The notes: generated by a model not told the origin, from the sequence alone. A DNA stretch of 64,000 nucleotides from Oceanospirillaceae bacterium (GCA_013215375.1 JABSRB010000015.1:51071-115070); one strand, 5' to 3'; shown: positions 28,287 to 38,956, numbered from the stretch's first letter. Translations and numbers: made by a program.

Positions 28287-30628
28287 TGGTGACAACTGAG
28301 CTGTTAAGTGGCTTTGTACTCTGCGCCAATCAGCGTGATACGCCCCAGGGAATAACACTGAGCTACTGGCTCGTCACACAAGGGGCGCCGCAATTAATCC
28401 AAATACCTGCCCAAGAGCAAGTGTTTTTTGTGTTGCAGCAGGATGAGGATGAAGTCCGTTTTTTACTGCGTGGACTCAGTGAGTGGCGTCTACAAACTCT
28501 AGCCCTTAAAGATTTAAAGCAACAACCGGTGATGGGTTTGTATTGCACGAGCCTTAAAGCGGCGCGGCAAGTTATCAATAAATTGCAGCATGCGCACATA
28601 GTGATGATCGAGGAAGATATACGCCCTTGCGATCGTCATTTAATGGAGCGTTTTATTCGCGGTGCGGTGTGTTTTGATGCACAAAACAGCCAAAAGATAG
28701 CCCCGCGAGCCTACCAGCCTAGCTTCAATATCCTCTCCTTAGACATTGAAACCAACATGCACAGCGGCGATATCCTCTGTATTGGCGTGCAAAACTCTCA
28801 AGGTTATCAACGAGTGTTGATGCTGGGAGAGGGGCTAGATACTGAGACTATTCAATACTGTGGCGAAATAAAAGCGCTGTTATTGGCTTATGTGGCACTG
28901 ATCAATCAATTAGATCCAGACATTATTATCGGTTGGAATGTAATAGGTTTTGATTTCAATGTCATTGACCAATGTGCGCAGCGGCACAATGTAGCGCATA
29001 ATATTGGTCGAGATGGCAGCGGATGTGTATTACATCAATCGGCGCGCGGAAAATTTTATTTGCGCATAGAAGGGCGCATCGTCCTAGATGGTATCGATGT
29101 TTTAAAAGGGGCCACCTACCAGTTCGATAGCTATTCATTAGAAAATGTATCAAGGCAGCTGCTTAATAAAGGCAAGTTAGTGGAGAGTGTGGTGCACCGC
29201 GGTGATGAAATCATCGAGATGTATGAGACTGATCAAACTGCATTGGCCAAATACAATTTGATGGATTGCGAATTAGTGCTGCAGATATTTTCCCACGCCA
29301 AACTGATTGACTATTTAGTCGAACGCACCGCATTAACCGGCTTAGCGCTAGATAAAATAGGCGGGTGGTCGAGCGCCTTTGATAATTTATACCTACCTAG
29401 ATTACACCGCAGCGGCTATGTCGCGCCAGAGTATGCATCGGGTGTCAGTGATATGGAATCTCCCGGTGGCTATGTGATGGACTCTATCCCCGGGCTTTAC
29501 CAGCATATCTTAGTGCTGGATTTTAAAAGCTTGTACCCCAGTATTATTCGCACTTTTAAAATAGACCCACTAGGGCTGGCACAAAGTGCCATCATTAAAG
29601 ATAAACATTTATTAGTACCAGGTTTTAACGGTGCCAGTTTTACTAAGACAGACAATATCCTACCCGAAATTATGGATGATTTATGGATTGCGCGGGATAG
29701 GGCAAAAGCCGCCAATAACAAAGCGATGTCCCAGGCGATTAAGATCTTAATGAGCTCAATGTACGGTGTATTAGGCTCTAATGCTTGTCGCTTCTTCGAT
29801 CATAGATTATCAGGTTCCATCACTTTGCGCGGCCACGAAATTCTCACCACTACTGCCAAACAGATAGAGCTGCAATTCGGCTATAAAGTGATTTATGGCG
29901 ATACCGATTCAGTGTTTGTCTGGCTTGGCGATGATTGTCCAGATGCTCTGGCACACGAGATTGGCGAGAAAATGTCTCGTGAGCTGACCCAGTGGTGGGA
30001 GCAGCAATTAACCGAGCGCTACCAAATCGAAAGCCATCTAGAGCTTGAGTATGAGACGCACTACAGTAAATTTTTGATGCCAACCATGCGCGACTCGGAT
30101 GTAGGCACCAAAAAACGTTATGCGGGGTTACAGCACTTTAAAGATAACAGCACCGAAATGGTGTTTAAAGGCATGGAAAATGTGCGCTCTGACTGGACAG
30201 AGCTGGCTAAATCGATGCAGCAGCGAGTCTTTCACTGTGCCTTCAATGACTTGCCTTACGAAGATTACATCAAAGAAACCGTTGAGCAAGTACGCAACGG
30301 CAAACGCGATGCACAATTGCTCTATCACAAAAAAATGCGACAAAATGTCGAAGACTACCAAAAGAACCGCCCTCCACACGCTCAAGCGGCACTTAAATTA
30401 CAGCAGTACTATGCAGAACAAAACATCAATGAAAAGGTCCATCGCGGCCAGACTATACGCTACTACATGACAGTGAATGGGCCGGAGCCCATAGAGTGTC
30501 ATCACTCACTGTTGGATTATGACCACTATATAGAACGGCAATTGAAACCTGCTTTAGATGCATTGTTGTCCGTGAAAGGGCGCACCTTTGAGCAATTGGT
30601 GGGACAGCAGATAGGCCTATTTGAGTAA
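28286..30628 (+). CDS. polB: DNA polymerase II (family B)
   Basis: A 780-residue family B polymerase with a proofreading domain. Exo I is LSLDIETNM near residue 150; the polymerase motif A is LDFKSLYPSIIR near residue 412, motif B has SSMYGVLGS, and motif C is YGDTDSVFV near 540, followed by KKRYAGL. The length matches bacterial Pol II, the SOS-induced enzyme that restarts stalled forks. The ATG overlaps the mvaD stop (TAATG), so it appears to be cotranslated with the mevalonate genes, an unexpected grouping. No LexA box was seen immediately upstream, since that region is coding. Confidence 0.95.
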   Translation: MVTTELLSGFVLCANQRDTPQGITLSYWLVTQGAPQLIQIPAQEQVFFVLQQDEDEVRFLLRGLSEWRLQTLALKDLKQQPVMGLYCTSLKAARQVINKLQHAHIVMIEEDIRPCDRHLMERFIRGAVCFDAQNSQKIAPRAYQPSFNILSLDIETNMHSGDILCIGVQNSQGYQRVLMLGEGLDTETIQYCGEIKALLLAYVALINQLDPDIIIGWNVIGFDFNVIDQCAQRHNVAHNIGRDGSGCVLHQSARGKFYLRIEGRIVLDGIDVLKGATYQFDSYSLENVSRQLLNKGKLVESVVHRGDEIIEMYETDQTALAKYNLMDCELVLQIFSHAKLIDYLVERTALTGLALDKIGGWSSAFDNLYLPRLHRSGYVAPEYASGVSDMESPGGYVMDSIPGLYQHILVLDFKSLYPSIIRTFKIDPLGLAQSAIIKDKHLLVPGFNGASFTKTDNILPEIMDDLWIARDRAKAANNKAMSQAIKILMSSMYGVLGSNACRFFDHRLSGSITLRGHEILTTTAKQIELQFGYKVIYGDTDSVFVWLGDDCPDALAHEIGEKMSRELTQWWEQQLTERYQIESHLELEYETHYSKFLMPTMRDSDVGTKKRYAGLQHFKDNSTEMVFKGMENVRSDWTELAKSMQQRVFHCAFNDLPYEDYIKETVEQVRNGKRDAQLLYHKKMRQNVEDYQKNRPPHAQAALKLQQYYAEQNINEKVHRGQTIRYYMTVNGPEPIECHHSLLDYDHYIERQLKPALDALLSVKGRTFEQLVGQQIGLFE

Positions 30629-31265
30629 ATAGGGTTCTTTAAATATGGAATGCTTATCTGGCGTTTTAGCGGATGCAGTTGAATGTGATTAGCTGTATTT
30701 TTCAAAGACTGCATAAGCTAACGGCTATCTGGCTATGACCTGTACAACAACTTAGTTATATCGTATGAAATTGTATTTAGTATTTTATATCCACCGTCCA
30801 AAACTCAAGCAGTAATAAGTATCTGGCTGATTTTTAACATCAAGATTTGTGAATTTAAAATTAATTGTTGTTTTTAAAGAATTGTTTAAATAAGTTAGCC
30901 TTAAACTATTATCATAGTTTCTGTAAAAAAATAGCATCAGTTGCGTCTACTGCTTTGTATTGGAGTCGAGCGACAGTGTTTGGACATATTAGGTGCTTTA
31001 TTTTGATGAAAGATTGGCTCTATATCCATCGATGATTCCCCTGTTAGGCATATGGTCATTTATCTTTATACTATAAAGATGCCACTGCACACCCTATCAT
31101 TTATTTATTAAGTACTGCTCCCATGTAACAACTTATTTCCATTACTGGCATCTGTGAATAGTTTTTTGGTACATCTATAAATCCTCTAATGGATCAGATG
31201 TTTTTAAACTATGCTTTGAATGCTAGGGGTTGCGACAAATACTGCCGCAATTTGTTTTATAGTGA
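30629..31265. other. Intergenic region without supported gene
   Basis: About 640 bp of AT-rich sequence after polB. Only short ORFs appear and none has a ribosome-binding site or recognisable content. I see no clear terminator hairpin with a T-run directly after polB. Confidence 0.5.
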
Positions 31266-31760
31266 CTACAATGAATAGATGCTGCAGAGATACATCTGCA
31301 CGGGGCCAGAAAGCTCCCCGTTGACGTTTATCAACTGAAAGCGACTAAAAGGATCTAGAGTTGCTTCTCCTAGTATTAGGTTGCTAATAATTATCCAGAA
31401 AATTCCCGTTTGAAAATTATCAACTGTAAAGCCAGTAAATATTTTGCTCGGTGTTATTTTAGTGGACATCCCGATCACTTTCTGCAGAAAGTTAACTGGA
31501 TCTAGGGTGTAAGTTAAGGGTTGAACAGGGTGAACGTTAATTCGAAAAGGAGTAAATAGAGATTGTTGATAACTCTTATAGATTAATTGAAAATTAACAC
31601 AATCCCGCGTAAAGTTAGCGAGACTGAAAATATCCGTTGTGGCATGACTTCCAATAAGCTTTTAAGTAATTAGTGAGAATTCAGTAATTCCCCTTGGAAA
31701 CTTTTGCCAGAGTGTGTTTCGGCTCAGTTGAATAAACATCTGTGCATAATTCAAACCCAT
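31266..31760 (-). pseudogene. Possible broken gene, unrecognised
   Basis: On the minus strand an ATG at 31760 opens a frame of 165 codons that is interrupted once, by a TAA at 31662-31664, and then runs about 130 codons without a stop to 31266. The 31-codon first part begins MGLNYAQMFIQLS and the second part includes FTGFTVDNFQTGIFW. No ribosome-binding site was found before the internal GTG at 31478, the only later start candidate. It looks like a gene with one nonsense change, but it is unlike any family I know, and chance openness in AT-rich DNA cannot be excluded. Confidence 0.35.
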
Positions 31761-31814
31761 TGAGTGGCCTGATCTAGGTTAATCTGATTATTTTAAAATG
31801 TATTTTGGAGCCAT

Positions 31815-32999
31815 ATGAGTGTTAACAAATCCGCAAAATCACTACTGATTAATACGCTTGTTTCACGCGATATTAATGAGCCACATCGAGCAGCGACTGC
31901 GTTAGAACTTTTCTATGACTTAATTTATGTGGTCGCAATAGCAAGCCTTGCCGCTGAGTTTCACCATGCTTTATCACAATGGCATCATGTAGGGCACGCA
32001 GTGTCGATGTATATAGCGATCTTTTTTTGTATCTGGTGGCCTTGGAACACCTACACTTGGTTTGCATCAGCTTACGATACTGATGATGCCATGTTCAGGT
32101 TATCTTCTTTCGCGCAAATGACAGGCGTGATTTTAATAGCGGTAGGAGTTAAATCTGCTTTTGAAGATAACAATTTTTTAATCATGATGGTCGGTTATGT
32201 GATCATGCGGGTTCCATACATTCTGATGTGGCTCAAAGTCGCTTTTGATGATGTAGATGGGCGCCCCGCGGCAATTCGCTATGCCGTCGGGGTTTTTCTA
32301 GTGCAAATTGCCTGGTCACTCTCTATCATCTTTTTCCAGAATTGGTACATATTTATCGCATTGTTATGTTGTGAATTATTAATACCTTATATCGCAGAGC
32401 ATGCTATGGCTAGAGGACAGAATACCAAATACCATTATGAACACATAGAGGAGCGTTTAGGCTTACTGACCATCATTGTATTAGGCGAGTCTATTTTAGC
32501 GGTAGTGTATGCATTTAAACATGTGGTTGAGCAGTTCTCAGCTGATTTACTCACACTGGGTTTAAGTGCCATTCTCATATTGTTTTCAATGTGGTGGTTG
32601 TATTTTGATGACAAAGTAGAAGATCATCTGGCTGATCAGAAAAAAACATTTATCTGGGGCTATGGTCACTTTTTCATCTACGGTTTTGCCACCGCTGTTG
32701 GCGTGTTAATAAGTGTCAATGTCGATGTTCTGGCCAATACGGCAGAAATTAGCGCAAATACGGCCATTATTGGTTTATCGTTGATGATTGCTGGTTATCT
32801 GGTCTCTGTATGGCTGTGCCATGATTTTTTGCTGGAGAAAAAGGGAGCACAATTATATGAACTATTGGTGCTGGCTGTAGTGGTAATTGGCATTGCCTAT
32901 ATTTTCAATAGTGTATTAATGATCAGCATAGCATTCGTTGCCATGAATGCCATCAGGTTGGCACGAGATCATAATCAATCAACGAGTGTAAATACTTGA
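31815..32999 (+). CDS. Low temperature requirement protein A (LtrA) family membrane protein
   Basis: A 394-residue protein with about ten membrane spans. The N-terminal ATALELFYDLIYVVAI motif and the HIEERLGLLTIIVLGES motif in the middle are diagnostic of the LtrA family. The family was named from a Listeria cold-growth phenotype; its biochemical activity is unknown. The gene stands alone, with GGAG upstream of its ATG, and an attC-like hairpin lies 42 bp after its stop. The name should not be read as group II intron LtrA, which is a different protein. Confidence 0.88.
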   Translation: MSVNKSAKSLLINTLVSRDINEPHRAATALELFYDLIYVVAIASLAAEFHHALSQWHHVGHAVSMYIAIFFCIWWPWNTYTWFASAYDTDDAMFRLSSFAQMTGVILIAVGVKSAFEDNNFLIMMVGYVIMRVPYILMWLKVAFDDVDGRPAAIRYAVGVFLVQIAWSLSIIFFQNWYIFIALLCCELLIPYIAEHAMARGQNTKYHYEHIEERLGLLTIIVLGESILAVVYAFKHVVEQFSADLLTLGLSAILILFSMWWLYFDDKVEDHLADQKKTFIWGYGHFFIYGFATAVGVLISVNVDVLANTAEISANTAIIGLSLMIAGYLVSVWLCHDFLLEKKGAQLYELLVLAVVVIGIAYIFNSVLMISIAFVAMNAIRLARDHNQSTSVNT

Positions 33000-33041
33000 T
33001 GTTTGCCCCATTTTAAAAAATCACTCTCGCTAATATGCAAC

Positions 33042-33102
33042 ACTAACGGTTCTTGACAGACCCGGCAGAGATCACAAAATGCCAGCACCAAGTGTCGTTA
33101 GT
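33042..33102. repeat. attC-like imperfect hairpin
   Basis: ACTAACG at 33042-33048 pairs with CGTTAGT at 33096-33102; after 3-nt spacers on both arms CTTG pairs with CAAG, and further in GGCA pairs with TGCC. The outer box resembles the GTTRRRY/RYYYAAC pair of integron attC sites and the 61-bp size fits. It is isolated and could be a terminator-like repeat instead. Confidence 0.3.
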
Positions 33103-33480
33103 AAAAGCTCCACAATTTTTTTTCTACTATGACGCATGCCCGTCACTATTTGTTTAGCATTTGACCTAACTCGATTACCTCGATTGTGGAATTTAGCGAG
33201 CACAATTTCAAGTGGCCAATTAAGCCCAAAGTTATATTCGCTAATGTTTTTTTTTCACTTAAGATGAAAAATCTAGTTTAAAAGGTTTTCTTGAATTTAC
33301 CTTAATCTTTACTACTATTGAGCTGATAGGGCTTCGCAATGATTGGTACATTCAAGTTATAGGTCTGGGCACATAAGTTTGATGTTCCAGCTAAAGGAGG
33401 GCATTAAAGGATTAATTTATATATAAAATTTTTAATATCTTGAAAGCATTTCGCAATTTCAAATATACATCGAGGTTGGC
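33103..33480. other. Intergenic region upstream of chemotaxis receptor
   Basis: An AT-rich gap that should hold the receptor promoter. I see no ORF, and no sigma-28 promoter (TAAA-N15-GCCGATAA) that I would defend. Confidence 0.4.
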
Positions 33481-35112
33481 ATGATTAATAATATTTCAAT
33501 AAAAATCAAACTATTTGTCTCAGCTATAGTGCCTATTATTGGCTTGGTAGTTGTGTTGTTATCTGCCTTATATCAACTTAAGGAGGCTGACCTTGGGGTG
33601 GCGAGAATCTACGATGACCGAGTAGTTCCACTGAAAGACTTAAAGGTAATCGCTGATGATTATGCGGTATCTGTGGTTGATTCAGTGAATAAAACCAATG
33701 CGGGAATCTTTAGCGCAGAGCAGGCGTTAAAGTTAATTAGCAGTTCTGACAAACAAATCAAACAAAAGTGGCATAAATATCTAAGTACTGAATTAACCAG
33801 CGATGAAAAAAAATTAGTCACTGAAGCTGAGGTGCTGTTTTTAAAAGCGGATCTTGCCATAGAAAAAGTTGTCGCATTTTTAGCCCAATCAAAGGGATCT
33901 TTAAAGGGTAAATTGGATCTGTTTGATGGGCCGTTATACAGCACAATAGATCCTATCAGCGATAAAATTAATCAGTTAATTCATCTGCAGTTGGCCGAGG
34001 CCCAAAAAGAGAGGCTGCGGATAGAAGACGCTTATCATAGCACTATCATACAGTTGTCGAGTATTACAGCCTTGATTATTTTGATGACTATTGGTTTGTC
34101 GATGTTATTTTACAGGGTGTTAATTACTCCACTACAGCAAATGCAATTGACCATTGAGAGGATTGCCTCAGAATCGGATTTGACCTTGAGTTTAAGTGAT
34201 ACTGGTACCAATGAATTGGGTCAAATTTCTAAAAGTTTTAATAGCATGATTAAACAAATGCACGACATTATAGTGCATATTTCCACGGTGACCGAGCAAA
34301 TAGCATCAGCTTCTAGTAAAATGACTAACATCAGCGAAAACTCAAATAAGAGCATTGAGTTACAAAATCATGAGATAGAGCAAGTAGTTACGGCGATGAA
34401 TCAAATGGTTGCTACTTCCCAGGAAATATCTAACAATGCCAGTCTGGCTGATAAAGACGCACTTGAAACTAGCCACTATGCGAAACAGGGCAGTTCTATT
34501 GTCAATGAAGCGGTCACTGCCACTAATGCACTGGTAATGGATGTAAAGAATGTCTCCAATCGTATAAAAACCTTAGAAAATGAAAGCGAGAGTATTGGCT
34601 CAGTAGTGGATGTTATTAAAGGCATCGCCGAACAAACCAATCTGCTGGCTTTGAATGCGGCGATAGAGGCTGCTAGAGCGGGTGATCAGGGCAGAGGGTT
34701 TGCTGTAGTGGCAGATGAAGTAAGGACCTTGGCACAGCGTACTCAAGTTTCTACCCAGGAAATACAAGAGGCAATTGAGAGGTTACAAGTAGGGACAAAT
34801 AATGCTGTCTCTGCGATGAGTAATGGTCAGGAGAAAGCAGAAACCGCGGGTGAGAAAGCGATAGAGGCGGGAGAAGCGCTTCAGACTATATCTTCAGCCA
34901 TTGATAATATAACTAATTTGAACGCTTTAATCGCCGTAGCATCGCAAGAGCAGACTTCGGTGTCTGAAGAAATAAATCGCTCTTTGAACAAATTGCATGA
35001 GGCCTCAAATGATTCTAGTGTCGGAGCGCAGCAAATTTCACAGTTTAGTGCCGAGTTGTATTCTCTTTCGGAAGGTTTAGAAACGATGGTTAAAAAATTC
35101 CGCATCGTTTAA
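33481..35112 (+). CDS. Methyl-accepting chemotaxis protein
   Basis: A 543-residue transducer. One span is at residues 10-30 and a second near 190-212, enclosing a roughly 160-residue helical periplasmic sensor of the four-helix-bundle type. A HAMP domain follows (residues 213-265), then a long cytoplasmic coiled coil with the conserved hairpin tip [19 protein letters not shown] and [12 protein letters not shown], which bind CheW/CheA. No C-terminal CheR-docking pentapeptide is present. It is a single gene; the ligand cannot be predicted. Confidence 0.93.
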   Translation: MINNISIKIKLFVSAIVPIIGLVVVLLSALYQLKEADLGVARIYDDRVVPLKDLKVIADDYAVSVVDSVNKTNAGIFSAEQALKLISSSDKQIKQKWHKYLSTELTSDEKKLVTEAEVLFLKADLAIEKVVAFLAQSKGSLKGKLDLFDGPLYSTIDPISDKINQLIHLQLAEAQKERLRIEDAYHSTIIQLSSITALIILMTIGLSMLFYRVLITPLQQMQLTIERIASESDLTLSLSDTGTNELGQISKSFNSMIKQMHDIIVHISTVTEQIASASSKMTNISENSNKSIELQNHEIEQVVTAMNQMVATSQEISNNASLADKDALETSHYAKQGSSIVNEAVTATNALVMDVKNVSNRIKTLENESESIGSVVDVIKGIAEQTNLLALNAAIEAARAGDQGRGFAVVADEVRTLAQRTQVSTQEIQEAIERLQVGTNNAVSAMSNGQEKAETAGEKAIEAGEALQTISSAIDNITNLNALIAVASQEQTSVSEEINRSLNKLHEASNDSSVGAQQISQFSAELYSLSEGLETMVKKFRIV

Positions 35113-35515
35113 GTCAGTAGTAATCTTTATCCACTAGGAGCTGGTAGGGCTTAAATTAGCGCAGCGAGAAACCAGACTGAAATCTAATTTCCGCAGTAGT
35201 TAAGCTAAGTCCACTACCTCCTAGCCCACCTTTCTAGCATTAATAGTGCTAACTCTGTTAAATAACACGCTATATATCCTGCAATAATAACATTTCGCCA
35301 GAGCATGTTAGTGACTGGCACAATTCCTGCTTAATTCAAAACCTCAAGATTTTTTATATTAAATAACAATAAATAAGCAGATACCAACGGATCTTGCTGG
35401 CTATGCACCAAAACGGAGCGGTGATGCGCTGTTGTTGGGCGCACAACTTTTTAAGGCAAAATTCAGTAGTGTATTCAGGAGAGTCTGCATACCGATTTTA
35501 GGATCATAGAGGCCT
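35113..35515. other. Intergenic region before the hybrid kinase
   Basis: About 400 bp without a supported gene. It should contain the promoter of the hybrid kinase and regulator pair. No strong repeat or RNA element was recognised. Confidence 0.4.
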
Positions 35516-38500
35516 ATGCCCGCATCGCAGCAAATTGTAAAAAATCGCCGTAACTACAACCAGTGGGTAGCCAACCAAACTTTGGAGGACTACGCGCTGC
35601 GCTTTACTGCGCATAAAGGTCGCAAGATGAGCATCGAGCGGGTCGCTAAGACCGCCATTGGTGCAACGGCTTTTTTAGCGCTGGAGGGGATCGCCGCTGC
35701 GGTCACTTTAAGTTATGGCTTTACCAATACCTTAATTGCCATGTTTACCGTGGCGTTGTTGTTTTTTATCATCAGTTCGCCCATTGCTTACTACTCTGCA
35801 AAATATGGCCTAGATATAGATCTATTAACCCGAGGCGCAGGCTTTGGTTATTTAGGCTCCACCATTACCTCATTAATATACGCCTCTTTCACCTTTATAT
35901 TTTTTGCCATTGAAGCGGCGATTCTCGCATCCGCTTTACAGGCATTGCTGGGAATTCCGTTGCAGATCGGTTATCTGCTGTGCGCAGTGGCAGTTATTCC
36001 CATCGTTACTCATGGCATTAAAACCATCAGTAAGTTTCAGTTGGGTACGCAAAATCTCTGGGTACTGCTGCAGTGTACGGCGCTGGCGACCGTGGTTTAT
36101 TTTGAATACGAACAATTAGATGATTGGAGCCAGTACACACCAGAGGGTTTACCGGCTGGTCAGCACTTTGACATTATGCTCTTTGGTGCCGCCGCCTCGG
36201 TATTTTTTGCACTAGTAGCACAAATAGGCGAGCAGGTAGATTACCTGCGCTTTATGCCACAAAAGACAGCGGAGAATAAACGCCGTTGGTGGTTTTGGTT
36301 GATGCTAGCAGGGCCGGGTTGGATTGTAATTGGTCTGGTTAAAATGTTGCTGGGCTCTTTTTTGGCCTACTTGGCTATTAGCCAAGGCGTAGCCCCCAGC
36401 GTGGCTAGCGATCCTAGCCAGATGTATTTCAAAGTATTTTCTTACCTTACCAACACGCCCTCGCTGCCAATATTCTTAGCGGCGTTGATGGTGATTATCT
36501 CCCAGTTAAAAATCAATGTGACCAATGCTTATGCGGGGTCTATTGCCTGGTCTAACTTTTTCTCACGTCTCACCCACAACCATCCTGGCAGGGTGGTTTG
36601 GCTAATATTTAACGTAGTGATTGCGCTCGGCCTGATGGAGCTGGGTATTTATCAGGTACTAGAGTCTATACTGGGCTTGTTTGCGATAGTCGCGGTCAGC
36701 TGGCTGGGCTCAGTGAGTGCCGATCTGCTGATCAATAAACCGCTGGGGCTTAGCCCTAAACAGGTTGAATTTAAACGCGCGCATTTATATGACATCAACC
36801 CCGTTGGCTGCGGCTCCATGTTGCTCGCCTCCATTATTGGATTACTCTGTTACTTAGGTTTTTTTGGCGAGGTACTGCAAAACTTAGGGCACTTTGTCAG
36901 CCTGTTATGCTGTTTTATTTTAGTGCCGTTAATTGCCTGGTTAACCGGTGGACGGTTCTATATCGCCCGTCAATCCCCTGAGTTAATCCCGCTGTTAGCT
37001 GAGGCTAAACTAGCCGCACAAAAGACCTGCACCGAAGACTCTCAGCTTTTAGTCACTTTGGATTGCGGTATCTGCGAAAATGATTTTGAAACAGAAGACA
37101 TGAGTTATTGCCCCGCCTATGCGCTGCCCATTTGCTCGCTGTGCTGCACCCTAGAAGTGCGCTGCCTCGACAGCTGCAAGCCAAAAGCCAGAGTCTCACA
37201 GCAAATTATCGACTTTCTAGGACTGTTTTTATCCGCCAATAAATCCCGTTCTGTGAATAGTCAGTTGGGGCGTTTTGTTGCTTTATTGTTGGTGGTTAAC
37301 TTGTTTAACGCCGCACTGCTAGCGGTGATCTATCGGCATATGCAGCCTATAGACCCTAGTGCGCTGTTGTTATTAGAGCAGACTTTGTGGATTGTTTTTG
37401 TCAGCTTATTAATTGTCTCTGGCGTACTTTGTTGGCTGTTGCTGTTGGCTCATGATAGTCGGCGTCTTGCCCAGCAAGAATCCATGAGTCAAACGCAAAA
37501 ACTCACCTTGGAGATAGCGGCACATCAACAGACCGATCAGGCGTTACAACAAGCAAAAGATTTGGCAGAGCGCGCCAGTGCGGCTAAAAGTCGCTATTTA
37601 ACTGGCATCAGTCATGAGCTGCGCACCCCACTGCAATCTATACTAGGTTATGCGCAACTGTTATTAGACAAAGTAAATATGCCGCCAGAGCACCATAAAG
37701 GCCTGCACATAATTCACCGCAACGGCCAGTACCTGACGGATCTAATCGAGGGATTATTGGATATATCAAAGATAGAGGCGGGGCGTCTTGATTTGTATCG
37801 CAGCCAAGTGCGCCTGCCTGAACTGCTAGCGCAAATGGTTGATACCTACTCCCTACAAGCGCTGAGTAAAGGTATTAAGTTTCACTTTGAATCGTCCTCT
37901 TCCTTACCGGAAGTAGTGATTTGCGATGAAAAGCGCCTGCGTCAAATCCTCAATAATTTGCTCTCTAACGCGGTTAAATATACCCGAGATGGTCAAGTGG
38001 ACTTCAGTGTGCGCTATCGCAATCAAGTGGCCGAATTTATTATTCGCGACACGGGTATCGGCATAGAGCAGGAGGCACTTGAGCGTATTTTCCACCCCTT
38101 CGAGCGGGTTCGTGACCGGCATACGACGAATGTACCGGGCTCTGGATTAGGTTTAACCATTGTTAAATTACTATCGGAAATCATGGGCGGCGATTTGCAG
38201 ATCGAAAGTCAGTTAGGCGAGGGCAGTTGCTTTAAAGTCAGCCTGATGTTGCCTTGGGTAGCCCAGGAAAGCATGACAGTCACTAGTCCGACCAAAATAG
38301 CGGGTTATGAGGGGTATCAGCGCAGTTTGCTGTTAGTCGATGATGATCCAATAGTGCGCGGCTTGTTCAGTGATTTATTAGAGCCATTGGGCTTTCGCAT
38401 ATTAGAGGCGCCAAACGGCGAGAAATGCCTGCAATTATTATCGCAGACCGATGTGGATTTTATCTTATTAGATATCAACATGCCGGGAATCAATGGCCTA

Positions 38501-38956
38501 GAAGTAGTTGAGCAGCTGCGCCAGCGCAAAGTGAAAACGCCGATAGTGATGCTCTCAGCAGACGTGCAAGAACAGCACGGGGTGATAGGGGCTGATTTTG
38601 GCTACGATGGTTACTTGATCAAACCTGTGGCCAACTCGATGCTGTTAGAGACCATTGCGCGCCACTTAGACCTTCATTGGATTTATCAAAATTTAGAGCA
38701 GCCAACAGTCATCATCGAAGCTAAAAAGGCCCTACCTACGGCCACCAATGAGTTAGAAATTCCCGATCATCCACTGCTCTTAGAGCTCAAGGCTTGTGCG
38801 CAGATGGGCTATCACAAAGGTGCCAGTGAGCTACTAACACAGATAGAAGAACAGGCCATTCTCCCCCCCGATACTTTGGCGCAGTTACAGCAATTGTGTC
38901 GCAATTTCCAATTTGAACAATTATGCAGCTCTCTGGAGAGCAAAAGTTATGAGTAG
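35516..38956 (+). CDS. NCS1 permease-like/histidine kinase/receiver fusion protein
   Basis: A 1146-residue hybrid sensor. Residues 1-480 look like a whole cytosine/purine permease of the NCS1 family (NYNQWVANQTLEDYALRF, about 12 spans). Residues 517-554 hold a cluster of cysteines. Two more spans lie near 585-650. The kinase has HisKA with SHELRTPLQSILGYAQ (phosphoacceptor His700), an HATPase domain with NNLLSNAVKYT and GSGLGLTIVK, then a receiver with LLVDDDP and Asp986 in LLDINMPG, and a 70-residue tail. It is translationally coupled to the next regulator. It is inferred to sense a small nitrogen compound, perhaps urea, because urtABCDE lies downstream beyond an islet. Confidence 0.88.
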   Translation: MPASQQIVKNRRNYNQWVANQTLEDYALRFTAHKGRKMSIERVAKTAIGATAFLALEGIAAAVTLSYGFTNTLIAMFTVALLFFIISSPIAYYSAKYGLDIDLLTRGAGFGYLGSTITSLIYASFTFIFFAIEAAILASALQALLGIPLQIGYLLCAVAVIPIVTHGIKTISKFQLGTQNLWVLLQCTALATVVYFEYEQLDDWSQYTPEGLPAGQHFDIMLFGAAASVFFALVAQIGEQVDYLRFMPQKTAENKRRWWFWLMLAGPGWIVIGLVKMLLGSFLAYLAISQGVAPSVASDPSQMYFKVFSYLTNTPSLPIFLAALMVIISQLKINVTNAYAGSIAWSNFFSRLTHNHPGRVVWLIFNVVIALGLMELGIYQVLESILGLFAIVAVSWLGSVSADLLINKPLGLSPKQVEFKRAHLYDINPVGCGSMLLASIIGLLCYLGFFGEVLQNLGHFVSLLCCFILVPLIAWLTGGRFYIARQSPELIPLLAEAKLAAQKTCTEDSQLLVTLDCGICENDFETEDMSYCPAYALPICSLCCTLEVRCLDSCKPKARVSQQIIDFLGLFLSANKSRSVNSQLGRFVALLLVVNLFNAALLAVIYRHMQPIDPSALLLLEQTLWIVFVSLLIVSGVLCWLLLLAHDSRRLAQQESMSQTQKLTLEIAAHQQTDQALQQAKDLAERASAAKSRYLTGISHELRTPLQSILGYAQLLLDKVNMPPEHHKGLHIIHRNGQYLTDLIEGLLDISKIEAGRLDLYRSQVRLPELLAQMVDTYSLQALSKGIKFHFESSSSLPEVVICDEKRLRQILNNLLSNAVKYTRDGQVDFSVRYRNQVAEFIIRDTGIGIEQEALERIFHPFERVRDRHTTNVPGSGLGLTIVKLLSEIMGGDLQIESQLGEGSCFKVSLMLPWVAQESMTVTSPTKIAGYEGYQRSLLLVDDDPIVRGLFSDLLEPLGFRILEAPNGEKCLQLLSQTDVDFILLDINMPGINGLEVVEQLRQRKVKTPIVMLSADVQEQHGVIGADFGYDGYLIKPVANSMLLETIARHLDLHWIYQNLEQPTVIIEAKKALPTATNELEIPDHPLLLELKACAQMGYHKGASELLTQIEEQAILPPDTLAQLQQLCRNFQFEQLCSSLESKSYE

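Noticed and set aside
30120..30470. 116-codon plus-strand ORF inside polB
   Set aside because: Lies in another frame of a well-conserved polymerase region; shadow ORF.
31266..31478. Complete 70-residue gene from the GTG at 31478
   Set aside because: The open frame extends far upstream of this GTG without a stop and there is no ribosome-binding site, so it fits better as part of a broken longer gene.
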